Shown: positions 43,732 to 52,451 of the stretch, one piece after another
Numbering within the stretch: position 1 is the first letter of the stretch
Layout of the letters: every line of letters starts with the position of its first letter
NCBI RefSeq assembly: GCF_000430785.1
Contig: NZ_AUMR01000014.1
Location: 44,977-108,976 of the forward strand
Source: Ectobacillus panaciterrae DSM 19096
GTDB taxonomy: Bacteria; Bacillota; Bacilli; Bacillales; Bacillaceae_G
Direction of reading: 5' to 3'
DNA: 64,000 nucleotides
Translations under genes and position numbers: made by a program
Notes under the pieces: model-generated
What the model was told of the DNA's origin: nothing
Seen by the model: the letters and a program-made list of their open reading frames with translations, nothing else
Database searches by the model: none

Positions 43732-43884
43732 TTACCACTTGTGCGCTTTTGCGTTGCTTTTTAAGATGATGGTTTGTTGTGTTATTTGTGTTTGACCGTT
43801 CACTTGCGAGTTTTGATGTTTTGGACGCGCCCATGTAGGATTAAACAATTTAGAGTGTGGATCTAAATTCTCACGGTAGCTCAT
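43732..43884 (-). CDS. YpzG-like small protein
   Basis: 50 residues, MSYRENLDPHSKLFNPTWAR, then PKHQNSQVNGQTQ, ending LKSNAKAHKW. The PKH..SQVNGQTQ signature resembles Bacillus YpzG. GAGAGGTGACCAT gives the ribosome site for ATG 43884. Small, hydrophilic and Asn/Gln-rich like many sporulation proteins; role unknown. Confidence 0.65.
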   Translation of the reverse strand: MSYRENLDPHSKLFNPTWARPKHQNSQVNGQTQITQQTIILKSNAKAHKW

Positions 43885-43975
43885 ATGGTCACCTCTCGCT
43901 CGATTTTATCGCGTTCTAACCGTCCGTAAAGCAAGAAGGAATAACGGACGCTAAGAACCCGATTGGTTCAACTAA

Positions 43976-44004
43976 CATCAGCGAAGAAAAGCATTTCGCT
44001 GATG
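43976..44004 (-). terminator. Terminator of sspK
   Basis: CATCAGCGAA and TTCGCTGATG, a 10-bp stem, 11 bases after the sspK stop. A second inverted repeat (CGTCCGT/ACGGACG) follows at 43919-43950. Confidence 0.7.
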
Positions 44005-44014
44005 AAGTTTCACT

Positions 44015-44173
44015 TTATGCTTTTTCGTGATTAGAAGCACGCATGCGTTCTTGCGGATGTGTGTTAATCGTGCCGTCAGCCCGTTTAGAAGCAAAGCGAG
44101 CCTCTGCTTTTGGCTGACCATCAATTTTGCTGTGATTCCGTTTTTCTGTAAATCGTTGGCTATTTGTACCCAA
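44015..44173 (-). CDS. sspK: Small acid-soluble spore protein K
   Basis: 52 residues, [13 protein letters not shown], then [20 protein letters not shown], ending with [13 protein letters not shown] and a short tail. This closely matches B. cereus SspK, a minor SASP made in the forespore. The start is TTG at 44173, set by the ribosome site GAGGGGGG 8 bases upstream. Position between yfhH and yfhJ matches the B. subtilis block. Confidence 0.9.
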   Translation of the reverse strand: MGTNSQRFTEKRNHSKIDGQPKAEARFASKRADGTINTHPQERMRASNHEKA

Positions 44174-44288
44174 GAGGAAAACCCCCCTCATACGGAATTG
44201 ATACTGAAGTATCAGTTATAGAATGCGTAAAGGAAGCGGGGAATATGTAATGAACCAGGCCGTAAAATTTGCCATAGGAGTGAAGAAT

Positions 44289-44555
44289 ATGAACGATATT
44301 TTTGAGAAGTTAACCAATCGGTTGCTTGAAAAAAATGAAAGCCTTTCGTACGCACAAGCCCGTTCGTGGGTAGAGCTGCTTTGGGAGGATACGGAAGCGA
44401 CATATGCGAAATCAGGACGCTATAACGGAGCAGAAGTAACGGAAAACCTCGTGTCAACTTGGATTGAGCGCCATGGCGGACAGCTTCATTTAATTCAATC
44501 TGACAACCCGAAATACAAGCATCTTTTGAACAGAGATGATCATTTGAAACACTAA
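44289..44555 (+). CDS. yfhJ: YfhJ/WVELL family protein
   Basis: 88 residues from ATG 44289 (MNDIFEKLTNRLLEKN), which follows AGGAGTGAAG; the frame extends upstream to 44223 without a site. It contains SWVELLWEDTEATYAK, the WVELL motif that names the Pfam family, and ends with SDNPKYKHLLN. Function unknown. The stop overlaps the following hairpin. Confidence 0.88.
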   Translation: MNDIFEKLTNRLLEKNESLSYAQARSWVELLWEDTEATYAKSGRYNGAEVTENLVSTWIERHGGQLHLIQSDNPKYKHLLNRDDHLKH

Positions 44556-44583
44556 AGAGCAGCCGTGACGGCCGCTCTTTTTT
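44554..44583. terminator. Bidirectional terminator between yfhJ and yfhP
   Basis: AAAGAGC, GCCGTGACGGC, GCTCTTTTTT. Confidence 0.85.
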
Positions 44584-45562
44584 AGTGCGGAATCAGCTGC
44601 AATTTCTTGCGCAGCTTTTCTTCGCTGAAAATCCATCCTGTATAGGAGCTTACGATGTTGAGTTGTTTATCGATTTGTACAATGGCCACGAATGGATAAT
44701 AATTCTTGCTTCGGTAGCGCAGGTCAATAAAACGAACTTCGTAGTGATCATCGAACTCAAACAAATCCCAGCGATATACTGGTGAAAACGAAAGAAAGGC
44801 AGAAATGTTCTCATCCTTCAAAGCTGTTTGAATTACAGGATTTTCCGGAAGCGGAATGCGTTCAAACTTGTCGTGTGTCATGATACTCCCGCGATGAAAG
44901 CGCGCTACATAAAAATATTTATCGGTGACGATGGCGAGGTGATAATGGTAAAAACGATAGGTCGGTGAAATAACCACCTGCTCTACATTATCAAAACGCT
45001 TTCGTACGATGCTCTCAATGTTTCGTCTCATCGCAATGCGCCCCATATAATAAATGACCGTTAAAATATAAGCGGAAAGAGCCGTAAAGCCTTTATTAGC
45101 GCCGATTGCAATTACAGCGACAGCCAAGCTGTGAATCAAGAAGATAACTACATCAAAGGTGTTGATAACGCCCAGGGCAACCCATTTCTTCGTAAAGGGA
45201 CGAAGAGCTTGTGTACCGTAAGCGTTAAAAATATCAACGAATACATGGAGAAAGACAGCGATAAAGGACCAAAGCAGGATATGAAGATAAGGCGAAGTTG
45301 GAAAAATTAAAAATGCGAGTCCGCTCACCAATAACGTCCAAAGAATAACAGCAGGAATGGAATGGGTAATGCCGCGGTGATTTCGTATATACTTTGCGTT
45401 GTTGCGCAGCTTCAAGACTGTATCGATGTCTGGGATATTAGACCCGATAATAGAGGTAAGCATAACTGCTTGCGATCCTATATCACTTTGGGCGATTACC
45501 GGATCAAGCGTAGCCATTCCGCCAAGCGTAATGCCCATTACTAAATGAGTGGCCGTATCCAT
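44582..45562 (-). CDS. yfhP: Membrane-bound metal-dependent hydrolase family protein (YfhP/YdjM-like)
   Basis: 326 residues. N-terminal MDTATHLVMGITLGG and NIPDIDTVLKL with NHRGITHS give the His/Asp set of the YdjM/DUF457 family; four to five membrane helices span about 70-200, and a soluble C-terminal half follows. In B. subtilis YfhP is implicated in fengycin or sporulation-related regulation in some reports, but the biochemical role is not settled. Divergent from mutY, as in B. subtilis. Confidence 0.87.
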   Translation of the reverse strand: MDTATHLVMGITLGGMATLDPVIAQSDIGSQAVMLTSIIGSNIPDIDTVLKLRNNAKYIRNHRGITHSIPAVILWTLLVSGLAFLIFPTSPYLHILLWSFIAVFLHVFVDIFNAYGTQALRPFTKKWVALGVINTFDVVIFLIHSLAVAVIAIGANKGFTALSAYILTVIYYMGRIAMRRNIESIVRKRFDNVEQVVISPTYRFYHYHLAIVTDKYFYVARFHRGSIMTHDKFERIPLPENPVIQTALKDENISAFLSFSPVYRWDLFEFDDHYEVRFIDLRYRSKNYYPFVAIVQIDKQLNIVSSYTGWIFSEEKLRKKLQLIPH

Positions 45563-45727
45563 AACAAAACCTCCTCAAACGCACTTTTTTATAATGTAAC
45601 GTGTTTTCTTTCGTGCAGGCAAGGCTTTTGCCTGCAATTTCCTATGGCAAAACATTTAGGTATTTCAACGATTTTCTTTATAATAGTAATTATATGCAAA
45701 AACGTATCTTTTCATAGGAGGTAGCAT

Positions 45728-46831
45728 TTGAAAACGCATCTTGAAACATTAAAAGGATTTGACACAATGCAATTTCAGAACGATTTAATTGACTGGTTTG
45801 AGCGCGAGCAGCGCGATTTGCCTTGGCGCATCAATAAAGATCCATATCGTGTATGGGTATCGGAGATTATGCTGCAGCAAACGCGGGTAGAAGCGGTAAA
45901 GCCATACTATAAAAATTTCATGGAAAAGTTTCCAGCACTTGAAGACTTGGCAAACGCAAATGAAGATGAAGTGCTCAAGGCGTGGGAAGGACTCGGTTAT
46001 TATTCCCGTGTCCGCAATTTGCATGCCGCTGTGAAAGAAGTGAAGGAAAATTACGGGAGCAAGGTACCGGATACACCGGAAGAAATTGGAAAATTAAAAG
46101 GAGTTGGCCCGTATACAAAAGGAGCAATCCTAAGCATTGCTTATGGTATACCGGAGCCGGCTGTAGACGGAAATGTAATGCGTGTTATGTCCCGTATCTT
46201 ATCTATTTGGGACGATATTGCGAAGCCGAAAACACGAAAGCTGTTTGAAGATATCATTCGCGAAGTCATTTCACACGAAAATCCATCCTATTTTAATCAA
46301 GGACTAATGGAATTAGGGGCGTTAATTTGTATTCCGAAAAATCCGGCTTGCCTTCTTTGTCCAGTGCGTCAGCATTGCCGTGCCTTTCATGAGAGTGTCC
46401 AAAAGGAGCTGCCTGTGAAAAGTAAAGCGAAAGATCCGAAGATTGTCCCGATTGCAGCAGGCGTATTTCGTACAAAAGACGGCAAGTACCTTGTCAATAA
46501 GCGTCCGAGTACAGGTCTCTTGGCGAACATGTGGGAGTTTCCGAACGTGGAAGTACAAGAGGGCGTCAGCAGTCATAAGCAGCAGCTGGCTTATTATTTG
46601 AAGGAACAGTTCGGTATTTCCATTAGGGTAGGAGAATATGCGGCCGCTGTCCAGCATGGCTTCACACATCGCACATGGGACATTTTCGTATTTTACGGAA
46701 CGATTGAAGAGGATATAGCAGAGACGGATACATTAAAGCTTCTTTCGAAAGAAGAATTTGAACAGTATACGTTTTCTCGTTCGCATAAAAAGATTTTTGA
46801 AGAGTGTGTGCTGCAGTCCAGTCTATTGTAA
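45728..46831 (+). CDS. mutY: A/G-specific adenine glycosylase MutY
   Basis: 367 residues. It removes adenine mispaired with 8-oxoguanine. Features: [10 protein letters not shown] (about 47) with the catalytic Glu, helix-hairpin-helix [12 protein letters not shown] (about 125) with VDGN catalytic Asp, a [4Fe-4S] site C-x6-C-x2-C-x5-C ([11 protein letters not shown], then PVRQHC, about 200-216), and a C-terminal MutT-like domain (240-360) that recognises oxoG. TTG start at 45728 is chosen because AGGAGGT lies 6 bases upstream. Confidence 0.95.
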   Translation: MKTHLETLKGFDTMQFQNDLIDWFEREQRDLPWRINKDPYRVWVSEIMLQQTRVEAVKPYYKNFMEKFPALEDLANANEDEVLKAWEGLGYYSRVRNLHAAVKEVKENYGSKVPDTPEEIGKLKGVGPYTKGAILSIAYGIPEPAVDGNVMRVMSRILSIWDDIAKPKTRKLFEDIIREVISHENPSYFNQGLMELGALICIPKNPACLLCPVRQHCRAFHESVQKELPVKSKAKDPKIVPIAAGVFRTKDGKYLVNKRPSTGLLANMWEFPNVEVQEGVSSHKQQLAYYLKEQFGISIRVGEYAAAVQHGFTHRTWDIFVFYGTIEEDIAETDTLKLLSKEEFEQYTFSRSHKKIFEECVLQSSLL

Positions 46832-46846
46832 TAGGCTGGATTTTTT
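46815..46846 (+). terminator. Terminator of mutY
   Basis: CCAGTCTATT and AATAGGCTGG followed by ATTTTTT; it overlaps the coding end. Confidence 0.75.
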
Positions 46847-47090
46847 GTAATGATAAGTGTACTATGTCAATCACTTTCCTTCGTTTGAAACCCATGATGT
46901 TCCTAATATACGAGCTCCAAAAGAATAAACCTGCATTTAAACAAAGGGGAGGATATCTTAAAGGTCTTGACCGGTACTATACTTGGGAGGCGCACTATTG
47001 TATAAAAAATTTTATTCAATCAATGACGAAAGGGAACGCTCTGTGCGCCCCCTTTTTTACAGAATAAGAAAGTATAAAGTTCTGGGAGTA
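46847..47090. other. Gene-free stretch between mutY and the 120-bp repeat
   Basis: No gene I can support. The sequence is ordinary intergenic DNA and ends in the repeat at 47091. Confidence 0.3.
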
Positions 47091-47210
47091 TGTCCAGCTC
47101 CATCGGCTAGGCGCTGCCACCAGAGAACCTCCCCCACACAAAGGCAAAAAGCGCCTTTGAGGGGTGAGAACCTCTGGTTCTGCGCCTGAACGAGCCGATT
47201 CCGCTTTTCT
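47091..47210 (+). repeat. 120-bp Bacillaceae intergenic repeat, copy 1
   Basis: Starts TGTCCAGCTCCATCGGCTAG and ends CCGCTTTTCT. Contains AAAGGC/GCCTTT around AAAAAGC, and AGAGAACCTC pairing with GAGAACCTCT-like bases, so it can fold into a branched hairpin. It touches the last base of yfhS. Copy 2 at 47908 has the same length and differs at only a few positions. Confidence 0.85.
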
Positions 47211-47434
47211 TAATCGTATGTAATTCTTGTTCCGTGCGTCCAATCTGCTTCGCCGCGCTGCATGCCGCCTCTTTCTTCCACTTCCTTGATGATCTCCTTA
47301 TAAATAGTTTGCCCTTCTGCATTCAAATAAGGCATCATTTGCTGAAGCGAATGATGGAAGTATGCCAATTCGTCCTTGTTCCATTGATTTTTTGGCAGCA
47401 TGGAAAGTTCAGCCATGTCACGTCCTACATACAT
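47210..47434 (-). CDS. yfhS: YfhS family protein
   Basis: 74 residues, the same length as B. subtilis YfhS. MYVGRDMAELSML, then ELAYFHHSLQQMMPYLN, ending HGTRITYD. The family is spore-former-specific with a sporulation-linked expression in B. subtilis; no molecular role is known. Position between mutY and sspE is conserved. Copy 1 of the 120-bp repeat abuts its stop codon. Confidence 0.85.
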   Translation of the reverse strand: MYVGRDMAELSMLPKNQWNKDELAYFHHSLQQMMPYLNAEGQTIYKEIIKEVEERGGMQRGEADWTHGTRITYD

Positions 47435-47578
47435 GCGATAGCCCCCTCTTCACCGAGTTCCACATTAGTTTGAGTGGAAGGGTTATTTTATATTCTAATT
47501 TTGATACTATTTTTTAATTTTTTGTCGGCATATTCAAAAAGAGGATTGGTTACATTATCTTTTGTGGAGGTGATAATG

Positions 47579-47773
47579 ATGAACAACAAACAACAAGCAA
47601 ACAAAACAGCTAGCGGAACAAGCATCCAACACGTAAAACAACAAAACGCTAGCTACGGTGCTGAGTTCTCTACAGAAACTGACGCACAAAGCGTAAACCA
47701 GGCTAATGCTAAAGCTGAAGCTAAAAAAGCGCAAGCTTCTGGCAATTTCCAAAGTCAAAACCCTCAACAATAA
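47579..47773 (+). CDS. sspE: Gamma-type small acid-soluble spore protein
   Basis: 64 residues, Asn/Gln/Ala-rich, no aromatic except one Tyr and two Phe. The single block [20 protein letters not shown] contains the FSTET site resembling the GPR-protease recognition sequence of gamma SASPs. B. subtilis and B. cereus SspE have two or more such blocks in 84-93 residues; here there is only one. ATG 47579 is preferred to the ATG at 47576 for the distance to GGAGG (8 bases). A sigma-G-like promoter (GCATATT, then CATTATC) lies upstream. Gamma SASPs serve as amino-acid reserve in spores. Confidence 0.85.
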   Translation: MNNKQQANKTASGTSIQHVKQQNASYGAEFSTETDAQSVNQANAKAEAKKAQASGNFQSQNPQQ

Positions 47774-47783
47774 TGAATGAAAG

Positions 47784-47813
47784 CACTCCCCTTAATCTGG
47801 GGAGTGTTTTTTT
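47784..47813 (+). terminator. Terminator of sspE
   Basis: CACTCCCC and GGGGAGTG around TTAATCT, then seven T. Confidence 0.9.
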
Positions 47814-47869
47814 GCGAATAAAATCCAACCCCGCTGGCATAGGATGTAAGGTTGCTTCTAGGGGGTGTT

Positions 47870-47902
47870 CCTTTTGAAGCTGAACGAGCCGGCGTCGCTT
47901 TT
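47870..47902 (+). repeat. Partial copy of the 120-bp repeat
   Basis: TGAACGAGCCGGCGTCGCTT at 47881 is identical to the end of copy 2 at 48004, giving a direct repeat that brackets copy 2. Confidence 0.6.
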
Positions 47903-47907
47903 GGTGG

Positions 47908-48027
47908 TGTCCAGCTCCATCGGCTAGGCGCTGCCACCAGAGAACCTCCGCCACACAAAGGCAAAAAGCGCCTTTGAGGGGTGAGAACCTCTGGTTCTGC
48001 ACCTGAACGAGCCGGCGTCGCTTTTCT
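47908..48027 (+). repeat. 120-bp Bacillaceae intergenic repeat, copy 2
   Basis: Same length and almost the same sequence as the copy at 47091, in the same orientation; the differences include CCG for CCC before CCACACAAAGG and GGCGTCGC for GATTCCGC near the end. Confidence 0.85.
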
Positions 48028-48137
48028 AGAAAAACGACAGAACTTCCGATAGGTCTACAAATGTAGTCAAAGGGGAATGTTGGTAGAGTGCGAATTATTT
48101 GTCTATGACAAAATGTTTTGAAAAAGGGGAGAGGCAC

Positions 48138-48383
48138 ATGTCAGAATTCGATCGGCTTGTAGGGACGCAATTGAAGACAATGGATCAACTTTTGGATTTA
48201 CAGACGAAGCTTGAGCGATATCAAATGATGCAGCGCAGTTTGAAAGATGGAGCGGAGCATCAAGAGATACAGGAGCGCATTCAACAAACGCAGCAGGAGC
48301 TGAGAGGCGTGCAAGAGATGTTTGAACAGCAAACGAAGCAAATCATCGATTCGTTTCAGAAGGAAAAGTTCATACATAATTGA
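48138..48383 (+). CDS. ygaB: YgaB family protein
   Basis: 81 residues, highly helical and probably coiled coil: QLKTMDQLLDLQTKLERY, then IQERIQQTQQELRGVQEMFE. Opens MSEFDRLVG like B. subtilis YgaB and has the same neighbours (sspE, ygaC). Start 48138 follows AAAGGGGAGAGG; the frame opens earlier at 48099. Cytoplasmic, function unknown. Confidence 0.82.
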   Translation: MSEFDRLVGTQLKTMDQLLDLQTKLERYQMMQRSLKDGAEHQEIQERIQQTQQELRGVQEMFEQQTKQIIDSFQKEKFIHN

Positions 48384-48416
48384 AGAGTCACTCAAACTGA
48401 GTTGGCTCTTTAGTTT
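48382..48416 (+). terminator. Terminator of ygaB
   Basis: AGAGTC, CTCA, TGAG, GGCTCT make a stem with a small internal mismatch, followed by TTAGTTTT. Confidence 0.55.
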
Positions 48417-48494
48417 TAAAATCGCTCTATAACCGTTATAATATAGAATAAGACTATTAAAGGAGTAGCGTCCAGAACGAAAGAAGGGAGAAAC

Positions 48495-49025
48495 ATGAGC
48501 TTTCCCAAAGAAGGAGAAAAGATACAAATACATAGTTATAAACATAACGGCTTCATTCATAGAATTTGGGAGGAAACGACCGTCTTGAAGGGGACGCAAA
48601 GCTTAGTAATCGGAGCGAACGATCGAACTCTTGTGACAGAGTCGGACGGCAGAACGTGGATTACGAGAGAGCCTGCCATTTGTTATTTTCATGGCAGCCA
48701 ATGGTTCAATATTATCGGAATGCTGAGACAAGATGGCATTTACTATTACTGCAATGTAAGTTCTCCGTTTGCTTATGATGAAGAAGCTCTGAAGTATATT
48801 GATTATGATTTGGATATTAAAGTGTATCCGGATATGACATACGTTCTTCTAGATGAGGACGAGTATGACAAGCATCGGAAGCTTATGAATTATCCTGACG
48901 TTATCGATACGATTCTAAAGCGCAACGTGGAGTGCTTAAAAGAATGGATTCACCAGCGTAAAGGTCCCTTTGCTCCGGATTTTATCGACATATGGTACGA
49001 ACGCTATCTTATGTATAAAGACTAG
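48495..49025 (+). CDS. ygaC: DUF402 nucleoside tri/diphosphate phosphatase (YgaC/Ntdp)
   Basis: 176 residues, the usual length. DUF402 beta-barrel landmarks: [15 protein letters not shown], and the acidic metal site [13 protein letters not shown] (about 97) with LDEDEYDKH (about 116). The S. aureus homologue Ntdp dephosphorylates nucleoside tri- and diphosphates. GAAGGGAG precedes ATG at 48495. Followed by a strong terminator and by two repeat copies. Confidence 0.88.
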   Translation: MSFPKEGEKIQIHSYKHNGFIHRIWEETTVLKGTQSLVIGANDRTLVTESDGRTWITREPAICYFHGSQWFNIIGMLRQDGIYYYCNVSSPFAYDEEALKYIDYDLDIKVYPDMTYVLLDEDEYDKHRKLMNYPDVIDTILKRNVECLKEWIHQRKGPFAPDFIDIWYERYLMYKD

Positions 49026-49026
49026 G

Positions 49027-49061
49027 AAAACCTGCTGATGCATATTCAGCAGGTTTTCTTA
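49027..49061 (+). terminator. Terminator of ygaC
   Basis: AAAACCTGCTGA and TCAGCAGGTTTTC around TGCATAT. Almost the same stem is used at 52371. Confidence 0.9.
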
Positions 49062-49069
49062 GTACCATC

Positions 49070-49256
49070 TATATATAACTGAATAAAAAAATCGTCTTTT
49101 TATAGTGGGGCGAGAGCATCCGGCGACGTGCAGAAGCGGTCAAACCCTTGTAGTGGCCCATGCAAGGGTAAACCAGAGAGAGGAAGTAAGTGCCAATGCC
49201 GTTTTGTTCGAAATAGCAAATGAAAACGTCGAAATTATAAATCATTTATATATATA
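49070..49256 (+). repeat. Dispersed repeat, copy E (MITE-like)
   Basis: Starts TATATATAACTGAATAA and ends CATTTATATATATAT. Contains AGAAGCGGTCAAACCC, CCCTTG/CAAGGG around the variable loop, and GGTAAACCAGAGAGAGGAAG. Same type as copy B at 3744. Confidence 0.85.
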
Positions 49257-49257
49257 T

Positions 49258-49382
49258 TTGATAGTGGGGCGAGAGCATCCGGCGACGCGCGGAAGCGGTT
49301 AAACCTTTGGTTCATGCAAGGGTAAACCAGAGAGAAGAAGCATACACATGGAAATGTCGAAATTATAATTCACTCATATATA
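49258..49382 (+). repeat. Dispersed repeat, copy F (truncated)
   Basis: About 125 bp. It lacks the left terminal repeat and first ~30 bases, and has an internal deletion of ~27 bases after GAAGCAT. The rest is nearly identical to copies A and D (ends CACTCATATATA). It abuts copy E head-to-tail, with copy E's right end in place of its own left end. Confidence 0.8.
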
Positions 49383-49401
49383 GGAAGAGGGGGAAAGTAA
49401 A

Positions 49402-51156
49402 TTGAACAGTATAAAAAGATATTTGCAATTTGTAAAGCCCTATAAATGGCAAATCACTGTTACGATTGTTATTGGGTTTATTAAGTTTGGCATTCCTTTA
49501 ATTTTACCGCTTCTTTTGAAATATCTCATTGATGACGTCATTCACAGCAGTGATTCACTGCAAGACAAAACGAAACATCTGTTTACTGCGATGGGAATCG
49601 CTTTGTTCATATTTGCAGTTTTGCGCCCTCCCATTGAATACTACCGTCAATATTACGCGCAGCGCATTGCCAATACCGTCTTATATGATTTACGCAAACA
49701 TATTTTTTCACATTTACAGAAGCTGAGCTTGCGTTATTATTCCAATACAAAAACAGGAGAAGTTATTTCGCGTGTAATTAATGACGTGGAGCAAACGAAG
49801 GATTTTGTCATTACCGGACTGATGAATGTATGGCTGGACACGGCGACAATCTTAATTGCGATCGCTGTGATGTTTTCTATGAGCGCAAAGCTTACATTTG
49901 TTGCGCTGCTTGTTCTTCCTGTTTATGCAGTGGCGGTCAAGTATTTTTTCACTCGTTTGCGCCAGCTGACCAGAGCGCGTTCCCAAGCGCTTGCGTCTAT
50001 GCAGGGATACTTGCACGAGCGCATTCAAGGCATTCAAGTTACAAGAAGCTTTGCGTTGGAGAAATATGAGGAGGAGCAATTTGCCGGGAAAAATGGTGAA
50101 TTTTTGAATAAGGCACTCAATCATACAAACTGGACAGCTAAAACATTTTCATCTGTAAATACGTTAACAGATTTAGGTCCTCTCGTTGTTATTGGTTTTA
50201 CAGCATATCTTGTGCTTCACGGACAGCTGACTTTAGGAACGATGGTTGCGTTTGTCGGTTATATGGACAGTTTGTATAATCCGTTACGCCGTCTTGTTAA
50301 CTCTTCTACAACGCTTACACAATCATTTGCATCCATGGATCGCGTATTTGATCTGCTGGATGAATCGTATGAAATTGTAGATCGCCCCAATGCGGTAGTA
50401 CGAAAAGATTTATATGGAAAAATTTCATTTCAAGATGTTTCATTTCGGTATAATAAGAAGGATGCGGATGTATTGAAGCATGTTTCGCTTCATATTGAGC
50501 CTGGGGAAAAGGTAGCGCTTGTGGGACTTAGCGGCGGCGGAAAATCGTCTCTTGTCGGATTGATTCCACGCTTTTACGATGTAACAGAAGGTAAGATTAC
50601 AATTGATGATGTAGACGTGCGCGATTATCAAATCCGGAATTTGCGCAGTCATATCGGCATTGTACTGCAGGATAATATTTTATTCAGCGATACAATTATG
50701 TCTAATATTTTATACGGCAGACCGGACGCTTCTGAAGAAGAAGTAATAGAAGCAGCAAAAGCGGCGCATGCTCATGACTTTATCGTTGGTCTCCCGGACG
50801 GCTACGATACGGTAGTAGGGGAGAGGGGAGTAAAGCTTTCGGGCGGACAGCGTCAGCGCATTGCTATTGCACGCGTGTTTTTAAAAAATCCCTCTTTGTT
50901 AATTTTAGACGAAGCGACATCTGCACTTGATTTAGAAAATGAAAAATATATTCAAGAAGCCTTGCAGACATTAGCGAGTGACCGAACAACGCTCATTATC
51001 GCGCATCGCCTTTCTACCATTACACATGTAGATAAGATTGTGTATGTACAAGACGGAGAAATTAAAGAAATGGGTACGCACGGAGAATTGATGGAGAAAC
51101 AAGGTTATTATTATGATTTATATCACATTCAAAACCTGGAGTATGTAAAACAATAA
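49402..51156 (+). CDS. ygaD: ABC transporter, fused permease and ATPase (YgaD-like exporter)
   Basis: 584 residues: six membrane helices (1-315) and one ATPase domain (335-575), a half-transporter that works as a dimer. Walker [10 protein letters not shown] (about 373), signature [14 protein letters not shown] (about 478), Walker [13 protein letters not shown] (about 500), H-loop IAHRLS. Relatives export lipids or drugs (MsbA type). The start is TTG at 49402, GAGGGGGAAAGT upstream. Repeat copies E and F occupy its promoter region, so its transcription may start within or between repeats. Confidence 0.92.
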   Translation: MNSIKRYLQFVKPYKWQITVTIVIGFIKFGIPLILPLLLKYLIDDVIHSSDSLQDKTKHLFTAMGIALFIFAVLRPPIEYYRQYYAQRIANTVLYDLRKHIFSHLQKLSLRYYSNTKTGEVISRVINDVEQTKDFVITGLMNVWLDTATILIAIAVMFSMSAKLTFVALLVLPVYAVAVKYFFTRLRQLTRARSQALASMQGYLHERIQGIQVTRSFALEKYEEEQFAGKNGEFLNKALNHTNWTAKTFSSVNTLTDLGPLVVIGFTAYLVLHGQLTLGTMVAFVGYMDSLYNPLRRLVNSSTTLTQSFASMDRVFDLLDESYEIVDRPNAVVRKDLYGKISFQDVSFRYNKKDADVLKHVSLHIEPGEKVALVGLSGGGKSSLVGLIPRFYDVTEGKITIDDVDVRDYQIRNLRSHIGIVLQDNILFSDTIMSNILYGRPDASEEEVIEAAKAAHAHDFIVGLPDGYDTVVGERGVKLSGGQRQRIAIARVFLKNPSLLILDEATSALDLENEKYIQEALQTLASDRTTLIIAHRLSTITHVDKIVYVQDGEIKEMGTHGELMEKQGYYYDLYHIQNLEYVKQ

Positions 51157-51180
51157 CCCTCTGCATAGCAGAGGGTTATT
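51152..51180. terminator. Bidirectional terminator between ygaD and ygaE
   Basis: AATAACCCTCTGC and GCAGAGGGTTATT with a three-base ATA loop; overlaps both coding ends. Confidence 0.85.
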
Positions 51181-52267
51181 ATTCATCTTCGCGCTGTTCT
51201 GTAATGTGAAGTTCATCTTCAGGTTTATGATACGTATAGAAGCTGCCAATCAATTTGTCTAAGTGCTCAGCCTGCTCACCATAATCAATGATGGCAGAAA
51301 TGAGCGGAAACAAGTGCAGCCATGTTTTATATTCATCTTCGTGCTCCGGGTTATGATGACTCATAAAGGAGCGGAGCAGTTTATTTCTCCCCGTACATAC
51401 AGCATCCAGCATTTCTAACGGCTGATGCGTTTTTGTTTTTCCGATAAATTTTAAAAGCACTTGCTCGTGGTAGTTTACCAAGCAGTCCAGTTCATTTTGA
51501 ATAAGTTCCCGCACTTGGTCCGGCATATGCAGCAGCTCATTTTCCAGCCGGTGCAAATACTTCAATGTCTCCAGCGCACGATTTGTCGTCGTAAGCATTT
51601 GCCGAAACAGGACAAGCTTGCGGGATTGTGCGTATCGAGCCTTTTTCGTATAGCTTCGCTCTTCTTTATACAAAAGATAAAAATGATTCATTCTTATCAT
51701 TTTTTCTTTCATGCGGTCAATGTCTGATTTTAAAGTAACAAAATCAGAAGCTTGACGAATATTCATTCGAATCCACTTCAAAATTTCCTCTGTGTTGTCT
51801 GTAATTTTATGATATAGCTTCGTTTCATATTTTGGCGGCATAAACACAAGGTTTACAATGGACGCGGAAAGAACTCCGACCATAACCGTAACAAATCGCA
51901 GCAGAGCAAAGTTGAAGAAGTTTGGGCCTTGGTACTCCATGATGGCGATAACCGTTACAATCGCGACGGAAATTGTATTTTCCAACCGCAGCTGCCGCGT
52001 CAAGATAATCACTAAAACAGCCGTTAAACCGATAATAAATGGATTATTTCCGAAGATTAAAACGAAAACAATTGCACCAATTGCACCAATTACATTTGCT
52101 TGCAGCTGCTCCAATACGGTTAAATAAGAGCGATAAACAGAAGGCTGAATTGCAAAGACAGCAGAGATTCCAGCAAATACTGGAGACGGCAGTCCGAGCA
52201 GTGTAGAAGCATACAGAGCCAGTGTAATGGCAATACCCGTTTTTAAAATCCGAGCACCTAGTTTCAT
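51179..52267 (-). CDS. ygaE: YgaE family membrane protein (aromatic-acid exporter/FUSC-like)
   Basis: 362 residues. Four to five N-terminal membrane helices (about 10-145; e.g. ITLALYASTLLGLPSPVFAG) and a helical cytoplasmic C-terminal part rich in Lys/Arg/Leu. This is the DUF939/ArAE_1 layout. Substrate unknown. Same position as ygaE in B. subtilis, convergent with ygaD. AAAGGAATTTTTATCAGGT precedes ATG. Confidence 0.85.
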   Translation of the reverse strand: MKLGARILKTGIAITLALYASTLLGLPSPVFAGISAVFAIQPSVYRSYLTVLEQLQANVIGAIGAIVFVLIFGNNPFIIGLTAVLVIILTRQLRLENTISVAIVTVIAIMEYQGPNFFNFALLRFVTVMVGVLSASIVNLVFMPPKYETKLYHKITDNTEEILKWIRMNIRQASDFVTLKSDIDRMKEKMIRMNHFYLLYKEERSYTKKARYAQSRKLVLFRQMLTTTNRALETLKYLHRLENELLHMPDQVRELIQNELDCLVNYHEQVLLKFIGKTKTHQPLEMLDAVCTGRNKLLRSFMSHHNPEHEDEYKTWLHLFPLISAIIDYGEQAEHLDKLIGSFYTYHKPEDELHITEQREDE

Positions 52268-52370
52268 ACCTGATAAAAATTCCTTTCTTTATCTCATAAT
52301 CGATGCACAGTATGTTACTATACATGGATTAGTTTCTGTTAGCAAGAGATTTTTTAAAGGAGATAGAATG

Positions 52371-52401
52371 AAAAACCTGCTGAATTTTCAGCAGGTTTTT
52401 T
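52371..52401 (-). terminator. Terminator of the glutamate synthase gene
   Basis: AAAAACCTGCTGA and TCAGCAGGTTTTTT; reading left it ends with TTTTTCATTC, about 50 bases after the gltB-type stop codon. Confidence 0.8.
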
Positions 52402-52451
52402 GTTTGTTCATTAGCTTACTATGAGGCTAAAAAAAGGTCAAATGATATGAA

